Shown piece by piece: positions 20,408 through 31,300 of a stretch of 64,000 nt of DNA. Position 1 is the stretch's first letter. The number at the start of each line of letters is the position of its first letter. Both the position numbers and the translations under genes were made by a program. The notes under the pieces are model-generated. The model saw only the letters and a program-made list of their open reading frames with translations. It had not been told where the DNA came from and ran no database searches. The DNA comes from Meconema thalassinum. Taxonomy: Eukaryota; Arthropoda; Insecta; Orthoptera; Tettigoniidae. The stretch spans positions 462,298,693 to 462,362,692 of the forward strand of contig OX336392.1 of the NCBI GenBank assembly GCA_946902985.2. The letters run 5' to 3'.

Positions 20408-23400
20408 TCACACCTCCTCCTCCTTGCGATCATAACCCCAGGGCAGGCTGGTGAGCAGGTCATCAGCCCACACACGTTTGTTATCCATGGAGGCGAGGGT
20501 GCGTTTTCTCTGTTCCACAAGATACAAATGATGGATGCTGGATTGTATCCTGCACTGTGTATGAGACATAGCTTTGCCAGTGTGTAAAACCGCTAGATAG
20601 TCATCTACACGTAGCGATTTTACCACTGCCCTACCTACACCTTTTGCTCTTTTGGCTTCCTTACAGTCTAGTGTGCGGTAAGCATACATTTTTGAGGCCA
20701 AACCTACGAATTCCGTCATAATGGAATCACCGCATTCATCTCTTAAAACGCCCATTACCTTCTTGTTTTTATGGGCAGCTGAAACATGTTGTCAGCGCTA
20801 TACGAAGAGGTGTCGAACCAGTCACTATGCTGCCTCATGACGTCATAGGGGTTGCAGTGGCGAATGTGGTAAATGAATTAGTCCGTATCCATATACAAAA
20901 GAGAGACGTCCTCAAAATGGCGTTTGGCACACTCATAGTGGAATCGATACATGACCGATTTGGAAAAGTCTAAAATGACTCGGCCCAAGTAAATGGGTTT
21001 ATCCATGGTCACGCTGGTCTTACTCAATTCAATAGTAGCCAAATCCTCATCGATAATGTTGATCGATTTAAAATTTGGCTTGGCAATGTACCGCCGGGCA
21101 CCCCAACGCCCCTCCCAGACATTGACCATTTTAATGTCACGGTATTTGCGGACATTCTCCATGGACTTGCCATAGATGCAGTTGTTAATTAATTTTAAAA
21201 AAATTTCAAACTGCTGTGTTGCCATTTGTCGGTGCTCTGTGTTGGGTCGCATGTATGGCTCAAGGCATGCTTTTTGAGCAAAAGAAATACCCCTGCGGAT
21301 TTTCTTCAACACCAAGCCTTGGGCGAGGCATTGCACCAACATTTGGGTATGTAGCACATACCGATTTAAGTTGTTAAGTGTGCCCATGAGTTTTTCAATT
21401 TTCAGTTTACTGTCAGGAGGAACCATTTGCTCAAGGCAGAATGGGAAATCGGCATGTTCATCATACAAGGATGAGGGATATTCAATATCCACTTCTAGCA
21501 CATCTCCACGGCCTGTTTCTTGGCTAGCCTTGATCACATCAAATTCTGACACTTGTTTGTCTGTCAGCCAAGCAAACTTCCCTTAGGGCAAAGGTTGATT
21601 CATGGCGTAACCGTACAAATTATTCACGTCATAGTACATTAAGTACGATTCTGGTTTGTCCGGTGAATAATCAGGCATGTAGACATTGTTCGCTTCGGCA
21701 TGGCGTTGGTTAAGCGACACAAAGCCGCCACGAATGCCCTTTTCAAAAAAATAGAACCATGTCTACGTCAGTGAGTAAATCCAATTCCACTTGAGTGTAT
21801 TTTAAAAGCGACATCGAACGAGAGCCCAGGACTCGTATAATAGTGAGCCGAGTCAAGACCATAAATGTGCTGACACAACTCACGAAATTTTTCAAACACA
21901 TCAGTGAGCAGCAATACATCCAGTTTTAGGTAATGCAAAGCATATTCACTTAGCGACTTCATACCAAACACTCGCCAAATTTGACATGCATGTGCATAGT
22001 CTTCATCGGAAACGGTGCTGCGTGTTAGTTTCGAGTAAAATTTCTCTTGTGGTGGAAGTTTTCTTTGCTTTAACACGTCCCAGCTGTTGCAGAAATCATA
22101 CGGGAATATACCTTTCCTAATGCACAATTGAAATTGCTCAGGATCATTAAAATGCATTCTAGTATTTGTAATTCCTCCTCATTCAAGCCATGCACAAGGC
22201 TGTCTAGCGAGGATGCCATAAACTTAAAGGAATCCAAAAATCGAATGCTAAAGTCGCTCAACCTCCATGTCAGGGCTGTAAAACGCTCATGGTTTTGGGG
22301 GATAATGGTAAACGAGCCCTTGTTGACATGACCCAATTCACGAATCAAAAACTGAATGTCATAATTTGCCAGATTGTGGAAAAAGACACTAATGAAACGA
22401 GGAGCTGGAAAGTTCAAATTGCATTTACTATGCGCAGCTCCACGAAACTCCCCCGTAAAGTGCGAGTGATCACGAACGGTGTCTTCAGCACTGATCAGTG
22501 GCTTTTCGCAAATATGGCATGTCGTGGCATGCTCATACTGCTGCTGCTGTTCTTGAGTTAGGCTCATGGGTACTGGGTGGTCCAGTAATCCCTGTACATG
22601 GTCGGCCAACTTGACAAGTTCATCCAAGAACCATTTGGCACAATCTGGCCCCTCACGGTATTTGTAAACGGATTGTGTGGGGTCATAAGCACACACCACA
22701 TTAAATCCTATGGCAAAGGGTTCATGTTTTTGAATGGGTGTGGTTGAGCTGATGGTGGGATCTGGTTCACATCCCGCCATGGGTGTGGTGAGAGCTTCAA
22801 AATCTGCATACACCACATAGGGAACAGTGTCACGCTTGTGAATGTCCTTAAACTTTAACACAGCCTTGTCCCCTTGTGGCAATATCGATCTCACCGCTTC
22901 CTGAGAAACACAATCTACCCTATGACGTTCTAAGAGCATGGGGCTTGTAAAATATTGCAAGCAACGATCACAAATATGTTTTGGACGCTTGTCCTTGGAC
23001 ATTTGGCTGCTTAGCAATCTACTCAGGCTTTTAATGGGGCAATAGTGATTCACTTCTCCGTAAGACAGATATAAAAGATGAATGTGATGTCGTTTCGGTT
23101 CTTTTGTTGCATAAAGAGGACCCACAATCTTATCACCATCCAGGCCATACACCATGAACGAAAAGTCATGGTTGTCTTGTTCAAACCTATGGATCTCGGT
23201 TAAGTCCATAGGGAACGACACTCTAGTGAAATTTAACGTTTGTTTCAATTCATCAAACTTGGCTCTGTACATTCCTGGCCAACAACCATTATGTTGTACT
23301 GGCTGCAAATATCCAGCCACACACCACAGGAAGCAATCATTGTCATGATTCTTTATGTTCACCACCGCCTTTTTCGATGCTATTACTGGTGGTGTTTTAA

Positions 23401-23680
23401 TATAGCTAGACCCAGGATTCAACGGGTTGAAATGACAAATGTTGATTTGTAGATGATGAATTTTGTCTAACGCTAAACCACTGGGTCCTTGTTGCAGTTT
23501 ATCAAATTTTGATAGCAAGGCATTGACCACGTGGCTTTCATACCACTGTTCCAAATTATGGGCTATGAATAGCTCTTGCATTTGACTGCAAATATAAAAT
23601 GTCTTTTTATGTTCCACGTCCTTCTTTTTATATATGAAATCGCATGCCAGTTCTGTATTCACCTTTAAAGCCGTATGCAA
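20408..23680 (-). pseudogene. Polinton protein-primed B-family DNA polymerase, broken
   Basis: This polymerase would replicate the element from a terminal-protein primer. Reading on the minus strand from 23680: an N-terminal region with AVVNIKNHDNDCFLWCVAGY, a zinc-ribbon-like HICDRCLQYF..LERH, exonuclease motif I (YVVYADFEAL, near 22810), a CHICEKPL...DHSHFTGEFRG insert with Cys/His, exonuclease II (NLANYDIQFL, near 22355), and exonuclease III (HYLKLDVLLLTD, near 21930). The polymerase motifs follow: A ([12 protein letters not shown], near 21620), B (NNCIYGKSMENVRK, near 21170) and C (LLYMDTD, at 20878-20898), then a thumb region (EFVGLASKMYAYRT, LRVDDYL). The catalytic Asp residues survive. 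Lesions: frameshift near 22150, a break near 21760, stop at 21583-21585, a stop right after motif C, and a frameshift near 20760. It is convergent to the capsid block. Confidence 0.9.
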
Positions 23681-24654
23681 CCTTTGCGCTGTACGAATTT
23701 CAATTTAAAAAAATTTCAAAACAAGATTCTAAAAATTATTTGGGAATCAAACTTTTTCTAACATTGACCACGCGGCCAGAGCACACACGCGATTTGAAAC
23801 AACTGTTTAGGGGTTCCCAAGTTAACATATCCGCAGCAGTAAAATACATTATTTTCAAAGAACACTCTCACCTGACTTTAGAAATGTATACTTTCCAGCA
23901 ATGGTCTCAAACACACGCGTTCCTGGATTTTAGCTGTATTTGCTATAGCGGTAAAGCTTTTTTCTCTCCAAATATCTAAAAACAAATAAAATAAACCACC
24001 ATAAGTATATATATTCCTTATAGTTTATGCACGTCTTAAACAAAACAAAATCAAACAAGTTATATATATATAAAAAAAACAAATCTCACCTTGACGTGTA
24101 ATGCTTTGCTTTATTCCTTTTTCATGGGCTAGTATGGTAATGGTTTCCGTCTCTAGTTGTCCGTTTTTCTCTTTCTTTAATATCCTTCCCACAGACACAC
24201 GTTATCTGCAAACAAATAAATAAACATTTATTTTATAACTTTAACAATCAATAAATAATTGCATTCAATATATATAAATCAATAAATATATAAATGAATA
24301 AACAAATACCTACCCTACAACAAGGTTAAGTATTTCCACCAACGGCAACACTGTTAAACAAGACCACGTGTTTCACGCAACGCAGTGTGTTCAAAGGTAG
24401 TCACCTAAGTTAGAGTGGAAATGATAACGACATGTCTTTATATTTGTTACCTTGCATGTATAATAATTTTTTCCCCACGCTTTGAACATTCTGTTATCAG
24501 GCACGTGGACAGCTAACGTCCCAGGTGAACACCTGTGCCAGATCAAATTTCACATGAACTTGCATTTTGTCTCGTACGAAGCAAGACTGTAACTGGTTTA
24601 GCGTACCGGTCATCTCACACGTGTTCACATGCATTTCGCTCTTCCCTGCCACCA
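23681..24654. other. AT-rich Polinton spacer upstream of the polymerase
   Basis: On the minus strand a short frame (MYFTAADMLTWEPLN, near 23848) precedes the polymerase and might be an N-terminal part or a small upstream ORF. The stretch 23980-24320 is very AT-rich, with TATATATATA near 24065 and AAATAAATA runs. As the 5' flank of a minus-strand gene it could hold its promoter. Nothing else is readable. Confidence 0.4.
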
Positions 24655-25857
24655 CGATGGTCAGATTATTTCACCTTCAAGAGTCCTCTGCGTCTTTGTC
24701 ATTTTCCATTGCACCTGTTGTCAAGTCGGATCACCGCATTCCAATAAGCTCAAATGACATTCACATTCTGCTAGTCTGTCCCCCTCTCCATCAAGTTTGT
24801 TTTCTGTACTCGCTTCGACCAACATAGAAACAAGTTCTCATCACCGTTTACACGTTTAAGATCATCTTCGGGGGTAAAATATCGGAAAAAAACGCACCCT
24901 CGCCCTGTCATACACCGACCCGTCGAAATAGCGATTGTTCTATTGAGCACAGCCACCGTGGTCAGCGACAGGTTCGTTGAAACACATACACCCAGCGGTA
25001 TCGTCTCTCTCAACCACCACGCTTCATGAACATTTCAAACAGGTAAAGAAAAAAAAGTTTTTTCAACATGTATGGCGTTAGGCCCTTTGTCAAAATGTCA
25101 AACATAGTTTCCAAAAGGGGGCGTTAGCCCGAGTCCTAGGACTCCTCGTACACGTCTCTAGCGTTATTGGTTTGAGAGATAGAGCAAAAAGTTTAAAATC
25201 ACACGGTTTTACCTCAAAATGGTTTTTCATTCCTGCTCAACACGAACATCCTCGGCAAGAGGGCAACACGACGAAAACAATAACACCTCATACAAGTCTC
25301 TAGGCTTATTGGTTCGTGACATATCGGCAAAAATCACAAAAAAAAACACTTGTTTACCCCAAAATCGAGTTTCCAATTTTTTTAAAAATGTAACGAGTGG
25401 TCCATAGCAAAGAGGGCGTCACTGTGAGTCCTTGGACCCCTCGTACACGCCTGTGGCATTATTGTTTCGCGAGATAGAGCAAAAAGTCTAAAATCACGTG
25501 TTTACCCCCAAAAAAACGTGTATCCAGAATTTCACCTTTTCAACACCTACATTCCCGTAAAGAGCGCAACGAGACGAAAAAAACGAATCCAAGCCGCCCT
25601 CCTACCATCACTCCTTCCATTCCAAGGTCGCAGGGGCTCACAACGCGTGAAGTACAGCAGCTCTCTCCAATTGACACTACTACAAATTTTTGCCCTAGAG
25701 ACTTGACATTTATTTTGGGGTAGAGGGCGTAGGGACCTTGCATTTACGTCAAATAAACTTTTTTTGTATAATTCACAGTTTCCAAAATATGGGATTTTCA
25801 AAATTCGAGTGTTTAAAAAAACATAAAAAATAAAAAAAGTTTTATAACAAAAAACAA
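24655..25857 (-). repeat. Polinton right terminal inverted repeat, inner part
   Basis: It is the reverse complement of about 13740-14887, diverged by scattered substitutions and small indels. It is cut at 25857 by the 25858-27606 insertion; the outer 246 bp of the repeat resume at 27607. ORFs here and at 13780-14037 give the same translation only because the repeat is duplicated. Confidence 0.88.
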
Positions 25858-26090
25858 GATGTTCAGTAAAGAACATATAGCCTACTTTCTCCTAAATGTA
25901 TGAGTATAGTTATAACTCGTTGTTATTATCAAAGAGTATAATAGAACTATTCTTTGTTGAAGACCTTAGAAACGATTTACCTCTACCAAACGCCACGACC
26001 TAGATAAAAACTGCTACCATCATTGAAGAAAGAAAGAAAGATAAGAAGTATATCAAGAATGTTATGGATCTGGAGACATAATCGACCGGA

Positions 26091-26325
26091 CTGGCGGCGT
26101 GGCTCAGCGGTAACGTTCTCGCTTGCTGGGCCCTAGGTTGCAGGTTCGTATCCTGGCGCAGTCAGCTGGCATTTGAGGGTGCACAAATGCGAGGGAGCCG
26201 TGTCAGTACATTTACTGGCACGTTAAAGATCCCCTTCGGGCCAAAATTCCGGCACCCCGGTGTCTCTAAAAGCAGCAATAGTTAAAAGGGATGTAAAACC
26301 AATAACATTATTATTATTATTATTA
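26091..26325 (+). mobile_element. tRNA-derived SINE with (ATT)n tail
   Basis: The head carries an A box TGGCTCAGCGG (26100-26110) and a B box GGTTCGTATCC (26143-26153), spaced as in a tRNA gene. The body reads GTCAGTACATTTACTGGCAC and GATCCCCTTCGGGCCAAAAT and ends GGGATGTAAAACCAATAACA(TTA)n. CGACC flanks both ends but is too short to be called a target duplication with confidence. Confidence 0.85.
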
Positions 26326-26702
26326 CGACCTGCCGTGGGCAACATCCAACTTTGAGTTGAGGCATGTCTTTACACGTCTGGTTGTGCATGGCTTTCACAA
26401 CCCTAATTGAATTAACAAATCTTTCCATGACCCTACAGAGACGTGTGTATACAAACTATGTGGATATTTTCGATAATATAATCCTAACAGAGCGAGTGCA
26501 TTCTAGCGGCCAGAAGAAGAAACTTTTCAATAAAATCTGGAAGTTACCTTTTTGGCAGCTAGATGTCTCGAGTAAATCTGCTGGCGAATTATGTTTTAAT
26601 TAAATATATATTTTACACCATAATTTGCACAATATAACGCTTAATTTTAAAACATCTGAGTCATTACAAAACAATAAACATATAACATTTCAAGCAAAAA
26701 AA

Positions 26703-26785
26703 CTAGCTCTGATCGGGTTTGAACCATAGGAATCTGAGCGACAGGCTATCGCTCTACCACTGAGCTAATTGTGTCAGCGAATATC
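26703..26785 (-). ncRNA. tRNA-like fragment, not a functional tRNA
   Basis: On the minus strand TTAGCTCAGTGGTAGAGCG is a good D arm with A box (stem GCTC/GAGC), and GGTTCAAACCC (26715-26725) is a B box. Between them AGCGA...TCGCT forms a 5-bp stem with a 7-base loop, but it overlaps the D stem and its loop lacks the universal U33. The T and acceptor stems do not pair fully. I read it as a tRNA pseudogene or a SINE head. Confidence 0.5.
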
Positions 26786-27439
26786 GTTCTATTTAAAATG
26801 ACTTACATAGAACTTGTTAGCAAATAATGATTTATACTAAACGATTTCATCACTGGAGTATATTATTTATATATAAAGCATTTCATACAAAGTTTATTTA
26901 TTTTTTATCAGTACGCTATATTGCATTCAATACTCAAATTAGTGAAATATAAGTCAGGCACAAGATATCCGCTGCCATCTTGTCTTATTAATGAATCAGC
27001 TGAGCTTTTTAAAATCACGTCTGCACTATAGTATTACAAAATAAACTTTTAATTTCGTACGTGCCTCTTCCTTTAGAACAGTTAAAACGATTCTCGGCTC
27101 GATAATCGGAACTGGTGGGTCCCATGATATGGATTATAAAGTTTGCATAATTCGCACGGCCGCCATCCTGAAATGGTATGGCGGACGACCTTGTAGTTTG
27201 GTCACAAGACGCATCCTATACGAAGGTATGTTGTTACCAAATTTGGTAGAGATTGGATGATTTGGTTAGTCGTTATTTGATTTTACGTTTTGAACGTTTG
27301 AGTGGCCGCCATTCAGTTTTAGTAAAGATGGCGGCGATATAAAACATGACACTGAGGTGTCCTTTGCTAGTGCTACCTTTGTACCAAATTTCGTTCAATT
27401 CGCATTCACCGTGTTCGAATTGATAGGGGGGGACAGACA

Positions 27440-27540
27440 TTCAGAGTACACACACTCACACACACACACACACAGACTCACACACACACATACACACACA
27501 CAGACTCACACACACACATACACACACACAGACAGACACA
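27440..27540. repeat. (CA)n microsatellite with CAGACT/CAGACA interruptions
   Basis: CACACACA runs are interrupted by CAGACTCACA and CATACACA, giving ORFs of Thr-His repeats or Val-Cys on the other strand. These are not genes. Confidence 0.9.
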
Positions 27541-27606
27541 CTTTTTTCGCCCTGTGTTGATCTCATAAGTCTACTTTCATTTTTTGCAAAAATCGAAAGT
27601 AGGCTA

Positions 27607-27852
27607 ATAAAGGTCAAAAGGACCATTCGTTTGAGCCATGGCACAACGTTCTATCATGTTTGGTTTTCAAACTATCGCCTATTTTCGAAAACGAAAAATT
27701 TCAAAAAGTTTTTGAAAAATATAATAAATGGTCCATAGGAAAGAGGACGTCAGCCCGAGTCCAACGATATGTCGCATGCCCATGGTTTCATGAAATATAC
27801 ATGAGAGTTCAGCGTAGCCGAGTGGCTCGTGTCACTATTTAGAAACTGCCTT
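27607..27852 (-). repeat. Polinton right terminal inverted repeat, outer part
   Basis: It is the reverse complement of 13477 to about 13735, including GCCATGGCACAACG, the GACGTCAGCCCGAGTCC module and the end CTATTTAGAAACTGCCTT. It marks the right end of the Polinton. Confidence 0.88.
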
Positions 27853-28489
27853 TCTGATGGGATTTTGTTTGATGCTCTTTAGATAGTAAATTTCAGTTCG
27901 ATACAGAAGATTTGTCCATCGGTGTATAAAAGTAGGTTGTAATGATATGAACAGTTTTCTTCTTCTTGAGTTCATGCCATAAGTGAACTTTAGGATAAGT
28001 GGCCAGTGATTTTTTATTACATTCGTGTGCCCTGATGAAGTAAGGGTTGAGTTAATTTTGCGGGGCATTTTCCTTGTCGGATTTTTGAGCAGGACACACA
28101 CGAGTTAGATTAAGTGGTAATTCTTCTTTGTTTATTTTTTCACTTGGACTTAGTCCCAACTTAACCATTGATACTCGTGCGTGTTAGGCAGGTGTCATGT
28201 ATTTGTTTGTTTTTTCTTCCTTTAGCAAATAAAGGAGCAGTGTGTTTTTATATGGGTTTTCTTCGCTTCTTGCTTGTTAATTTAAATTAGTTTGCCTTTG
28301 AAATTTTGTTCAGTTAATATTCCTTCCCCGACCCGTAAACGACCCGAGATACTTTGTCTCTGGCTCGCTTCAGCATTTCTTTTATTCTTTTTTTTAAACA
28401 AAAATTCACGCCCTAATTTTCTTACCCACTCCCTTGGTCGTTTCTTCCGATGGGGCCGGGATGTTAGCTGGGTGATCGCCTGTCCCATT
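27853..28489. other. Non-coding flank
   Basis: No gene or repeat is recognised between the Polinton end and the following LINE remnant. Confidence 0.4.
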
Positions 28490-29313
28490 GAAGAAACGGG
28501 CACAGTACCAATTTGGACAAAATTATTCAATGAATGGCTGAAGTCTGGAACAATTCCGGACTATTGGGCAATATCCTCCATCAGGACTCTGTTCAAAGGG
28601 AACGGAGATACGAACGACTCTAATTCTCGCACTGGAAAATAATATATTTAAGATCTATACAAAAATCCTAGCGTCAAAACTGGAAACATTCGCGAATATT
28701 CCTGAATGTCAGTTTGGCTTCATACGAGGTAGAAACACAACACAACCTCCTGGAAGAAATAGAAGAAGCTTTGAGACATCCGAACGGAAAATACTACGCT
28801 GTCTTTATTGACTATACGAAGGAGTTCGACCTCCTTAGCAGGGAAATACTGATGCCAAAGTTCAAAGACATGATTGGGACAACACATCCTCTTGTCAGAG
28901 CAATCGAAAACATTTTAAAAGTCAATTTTGTACAGATTGAGGATACAGTAGACGTATCAGACAGGTTCGAACAAACAAATGGAGTCGTGCAGGGGGATCC
29001 AATGAGCCCCTTGTTGTTCAACATCACCACAGCAGACATTACAGACATTCTGCAGCGCACATCGAATACGAAACTTATCCTATACGCGGATGACATGGTG
29101 TTGGGATCACCTAATAGAAATGGCCTGCAACGAGCCCTAATAGATCTTGAGAAATGGGTACTGGAAAACCGCCTCACCATTACTTTGGAGAAGATTGTCC
29201 AAATGACATATTCGAAAGGAGGAAAAACTGCAGGTAGTGTGACCCCCCTTACTCTTAATGGAGAACATCTGAAAATTGTCAATCAATTTAGGTATCTTGG
29301 AAATACCTTGCAA

Positions 29314-29356
<43 letters not shown>

Positions 29357-30319
29357 ATAATAATATCGTATGGCCTCGGGTGCCTGGTGCAAGCTTTGCT
29401 ATTTGACACCCAGAGGGTAGCTTGCATGTCGAATTTCGTAGTTCCTTGACTATGAAAGTCAAGGAGGTTAGATGTTAGATATCTAATCTCCTTGAACACA
29501 ATAGCGCTTTCTAGTGGAGAAATGAGGAACTTTGTGCTGGCGGAAACTCCCGAGATTAATTTTGCCATTATGAACTCGGCCTACTGAATTCAAATGGGTT
29601 CTTTGACATGCCAACATCGTATGACATGCGTATCGTATTTTTGCCGCCTTTCAAAAATCACTTACCACGGTCAGGGGCGAACCTGCAATCTTGGGGTTAG
29701 TAGACCGACACGCTATCCACTCACCCACCGTGGCAAGCTTTGCAAACTACTACAAAGTCACAAGAGCAATCTCAGCCATAAAGATCCTTCCAGCCCTGTC
29801 CCTAGTTACAGCAATGAGACTTTTTAACGCCGCCATATCCCCTATAGTAACGTACGGATTAGAACTGATCTGGGAACGTCTAAAACTCAGGGACTTATAA
29901 AAAATAGAACGAGTCAAAGCCCGCTTCCTCAAAAATGCACTGAGAGTGGGAAAAGCAGCACAAACAAGAATGGTCGATAGACTAACAAAGGAGACCTACG
30001 CAGAAGACCTAAGGACCCAACTGCTTCTACCAGCTACAGAACATTACTTTAAACATCTGGAGGGAAGGAAAGTCAAAAGCGAAGATACGCTACAAGCGCC
30101 ATGGTGGAGAGGAACTGGAAGAAGGAAAACCAGGAACTGAGACATGTCGTGACGAGACACACCATCCACGGTTTTCATCACAGAGTGTGTGCAACTAAAT
30201 CATACCAGAACCCAAGCGAAAGCTGTGTATGTGAACTGTGTAACCAGAATTGTGCCAGGTACCACCTAACAAAGTGCTCCAAAAGAACATTATCATTGAC
30301 TGAGAACAGTAAGACGTAA
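28490..30319 (+). pseudogene. Non-LTR retrotransposon reverse transcriptase, split by a SINE
   Basis: RT copies element RNA at a nicked target. The first readable part is KSGTIPDYWAISSIRTLFKG (28540-28600). After a frameshift come ASKLETFANIPECQFGFIRG, motif A (VFIDYTKEFDLLSR, near 28805), motif B (NGVVQGDPMSPLLFNI, near 28980) and motif C (LILYADDMVLGS, near 29070). The thumb continues (NQFRYLGNTLQ) to the SINE at 29322. After it come RLFNAAISPIVTYGLELIW (near 29815) and a connection region. The C-terminus has HGFHHRVCATK and CELCNQNCARYHLTKC (30230-30275), a zinc-knuckle-like cluster. No endonuclease is seen upstream, so it is 5'-truncated. Several frameshifts and a stop near 29898 are present. 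Clade not assigned. An AATAAA follows at about 30348. Confidence 0.85.
29322..29739 (-). mobile_element. tRNA-derived SINE inserted in the RT, 14-bp target duplication
   Basis: TTGCAAACTACTAC occurs at 29308-29321 and 29740-29753. On the minus strand the head has GTGGGTGAGTGGATAGCG (A box) and GCAGGTTCGCCCCTG (B box, about 29673-29686). The 3' tail is a (TAG)n tract, seen on the plus strand as (CTA)n at 29314-29354 and then AATAATAATA. The frame on the two sides differs by one base after excision, so the RT had or gained a separate frameshift. Confidence 0.88.
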
Positions 30320-30349
30320 TTTCTTTTCTTTTAGCCTTTCGGCTGCAAT

Positions 30350-31300
30350 AAATTCTTAATATCTGAAAGTAAAATCTTATATATTAAAATAGTTTTCAAA
30401 AAAATTCACCCTTTACTAAAACTGAAATATCCGCAACGACGACGTTTGTTGTCTTAAAATGTAATGCCCATCACGCATCATCGATTGATACCCGCCTTAC
30501 TTGATTATATCATTCAGGTATTAAAATAATTGCGAATATTACTTCCTTCAAGGTCACACGAAAATAGAATCGAATGACTTGACGGACATATGGTCACTAG
30601 GTGACAACGACTAACACTGTATCATGATATTCAACGCCGCCCCATTAATAAATCTTACTTGACATTAACAGAGATCTAATCTCCTTGGGCGCTTAACGCA
30701 TTCACTTAAAAATCTTCTATGCAGTTTGAATCATGCCAAAACAATATTTTTTCATGCCATTTATTGTTTCATTCCGTTCGTTTGGTGTTTCAATACATGC
30801 AATATAATTATAACATTCACTGGTATAGGGCGATCAATCCCTAATTACGTCATCATATCATTAACTTCTACCTGCTCCACTCGGGCGCTAACGTCGCATG
30901 TATCCGTACATGATATCGTTAACTTCTACCTGTTCCACTCGGGCGCTAATGTCGCATGTATCCATACAATAATCAGAACGGGATTCTGTGCACATAATTT
31001 AATTAAAACTTCTCAAAGAATGGATTACTTTGAGACTGAAATGCGCATGCACAATCAGCAGCCATTTTGCTAATTACACTGTCATGTCAACATCTCTTTG
31101 AATGACAACAAATACTGTATACGAAAGACAATTAATATCACGAAGATGCCGCTACAGTCGAATGTTGGAACCGCCATTTTGTATTGTGTATCCGATCTTT
31201 CTGTTATATAGTCTTTGGTCTCACCAGCTACAAACTGTCTTCATTTCGTTTCATCATTCGTCCTTATAGGTTGTGTGCTCTATCAAAACAATGAATCATA
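30350..31300. other. Non-coding stretch with a 58-bp tandem duplication
   Basis: Copies at 30855-30912 and 30913-30970 share TTAACTTCTACCTG, CCACTCGGGCGCTAA and GTCGCATGTATCC, with five or so differences. Nothing else is recognised. Confidence 0.6.

Larger units (their letters stand above)
25858..27606 (+). mobile_element. 1.7-kb insertion in the Polinton right repeat, unclassified
   Basis: The left inverted repeat shows that this DNA is extra. Near its left edge TAGCCTACTTTC (25878-25889) is the exact inverse of GAAAGTAGGCTA at the right edge (27595-27606). At the right end CTACTTTC..TTTTTTGCAAAAAT..GAAAGTAG (27571-27602) forms a near-perfect 32-base hairpin followed by CTAA. The interior holds a SINE, a tRNA-like fragment and a (CA)n tract. 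No transposase is seen. It could be a non-autonomous hAT/Tc1-type element with TA duplication, or a Helitron-like element given the 3' hairpin plus CTAA between A and T. The left end does not settle it. Confidence 0.55.
13477..27852 (+). mobile_element. Polinton/Maverick DNA transposon, decayed, ~14.4 kb
   Basis: Polintons are large self-synthesising DNA transposons related to adinto- and adenovirus-like viruses. Evidence here: inverted terminal repeats over 1.2 kb long; a protein-primed B-family DNA polymerase on the minus strand; and on the plus strand a major capsid protein, a PLA2-type minor capsid protein, a BIR protein and two conserved-looking small ORFs. I find no recognisable integrase, packaging ATPase or cysteine protease, so the element looks internally deleted. 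All genes carry stops or frameshifts except 18177-18659. The ends read AAGGC(G/A)GTTTCTAAATAGTG on both sides. The flanking 6-mers (GGGGGT left, TCTGAT right) do not match, so no target duplication survives. Insertions: a composite element (14888-15577), a SINE (16183-16575) and a 1.7-kb element (25858-27606). Confidence 0.9.

Noticed and set aside
27357..27560. Thr-His repeat ORF and its Val-Cys antisense partner
   Set aside because: Pure (CA)n microsatellite.
13471..27858. 6-bp target duplication of the Polinton
   Set aside because: The flanks GGGGGT and TCTGAT do not match. The ends are clear from the inverted repeats, but the duplication is lost or the flank was replaced.
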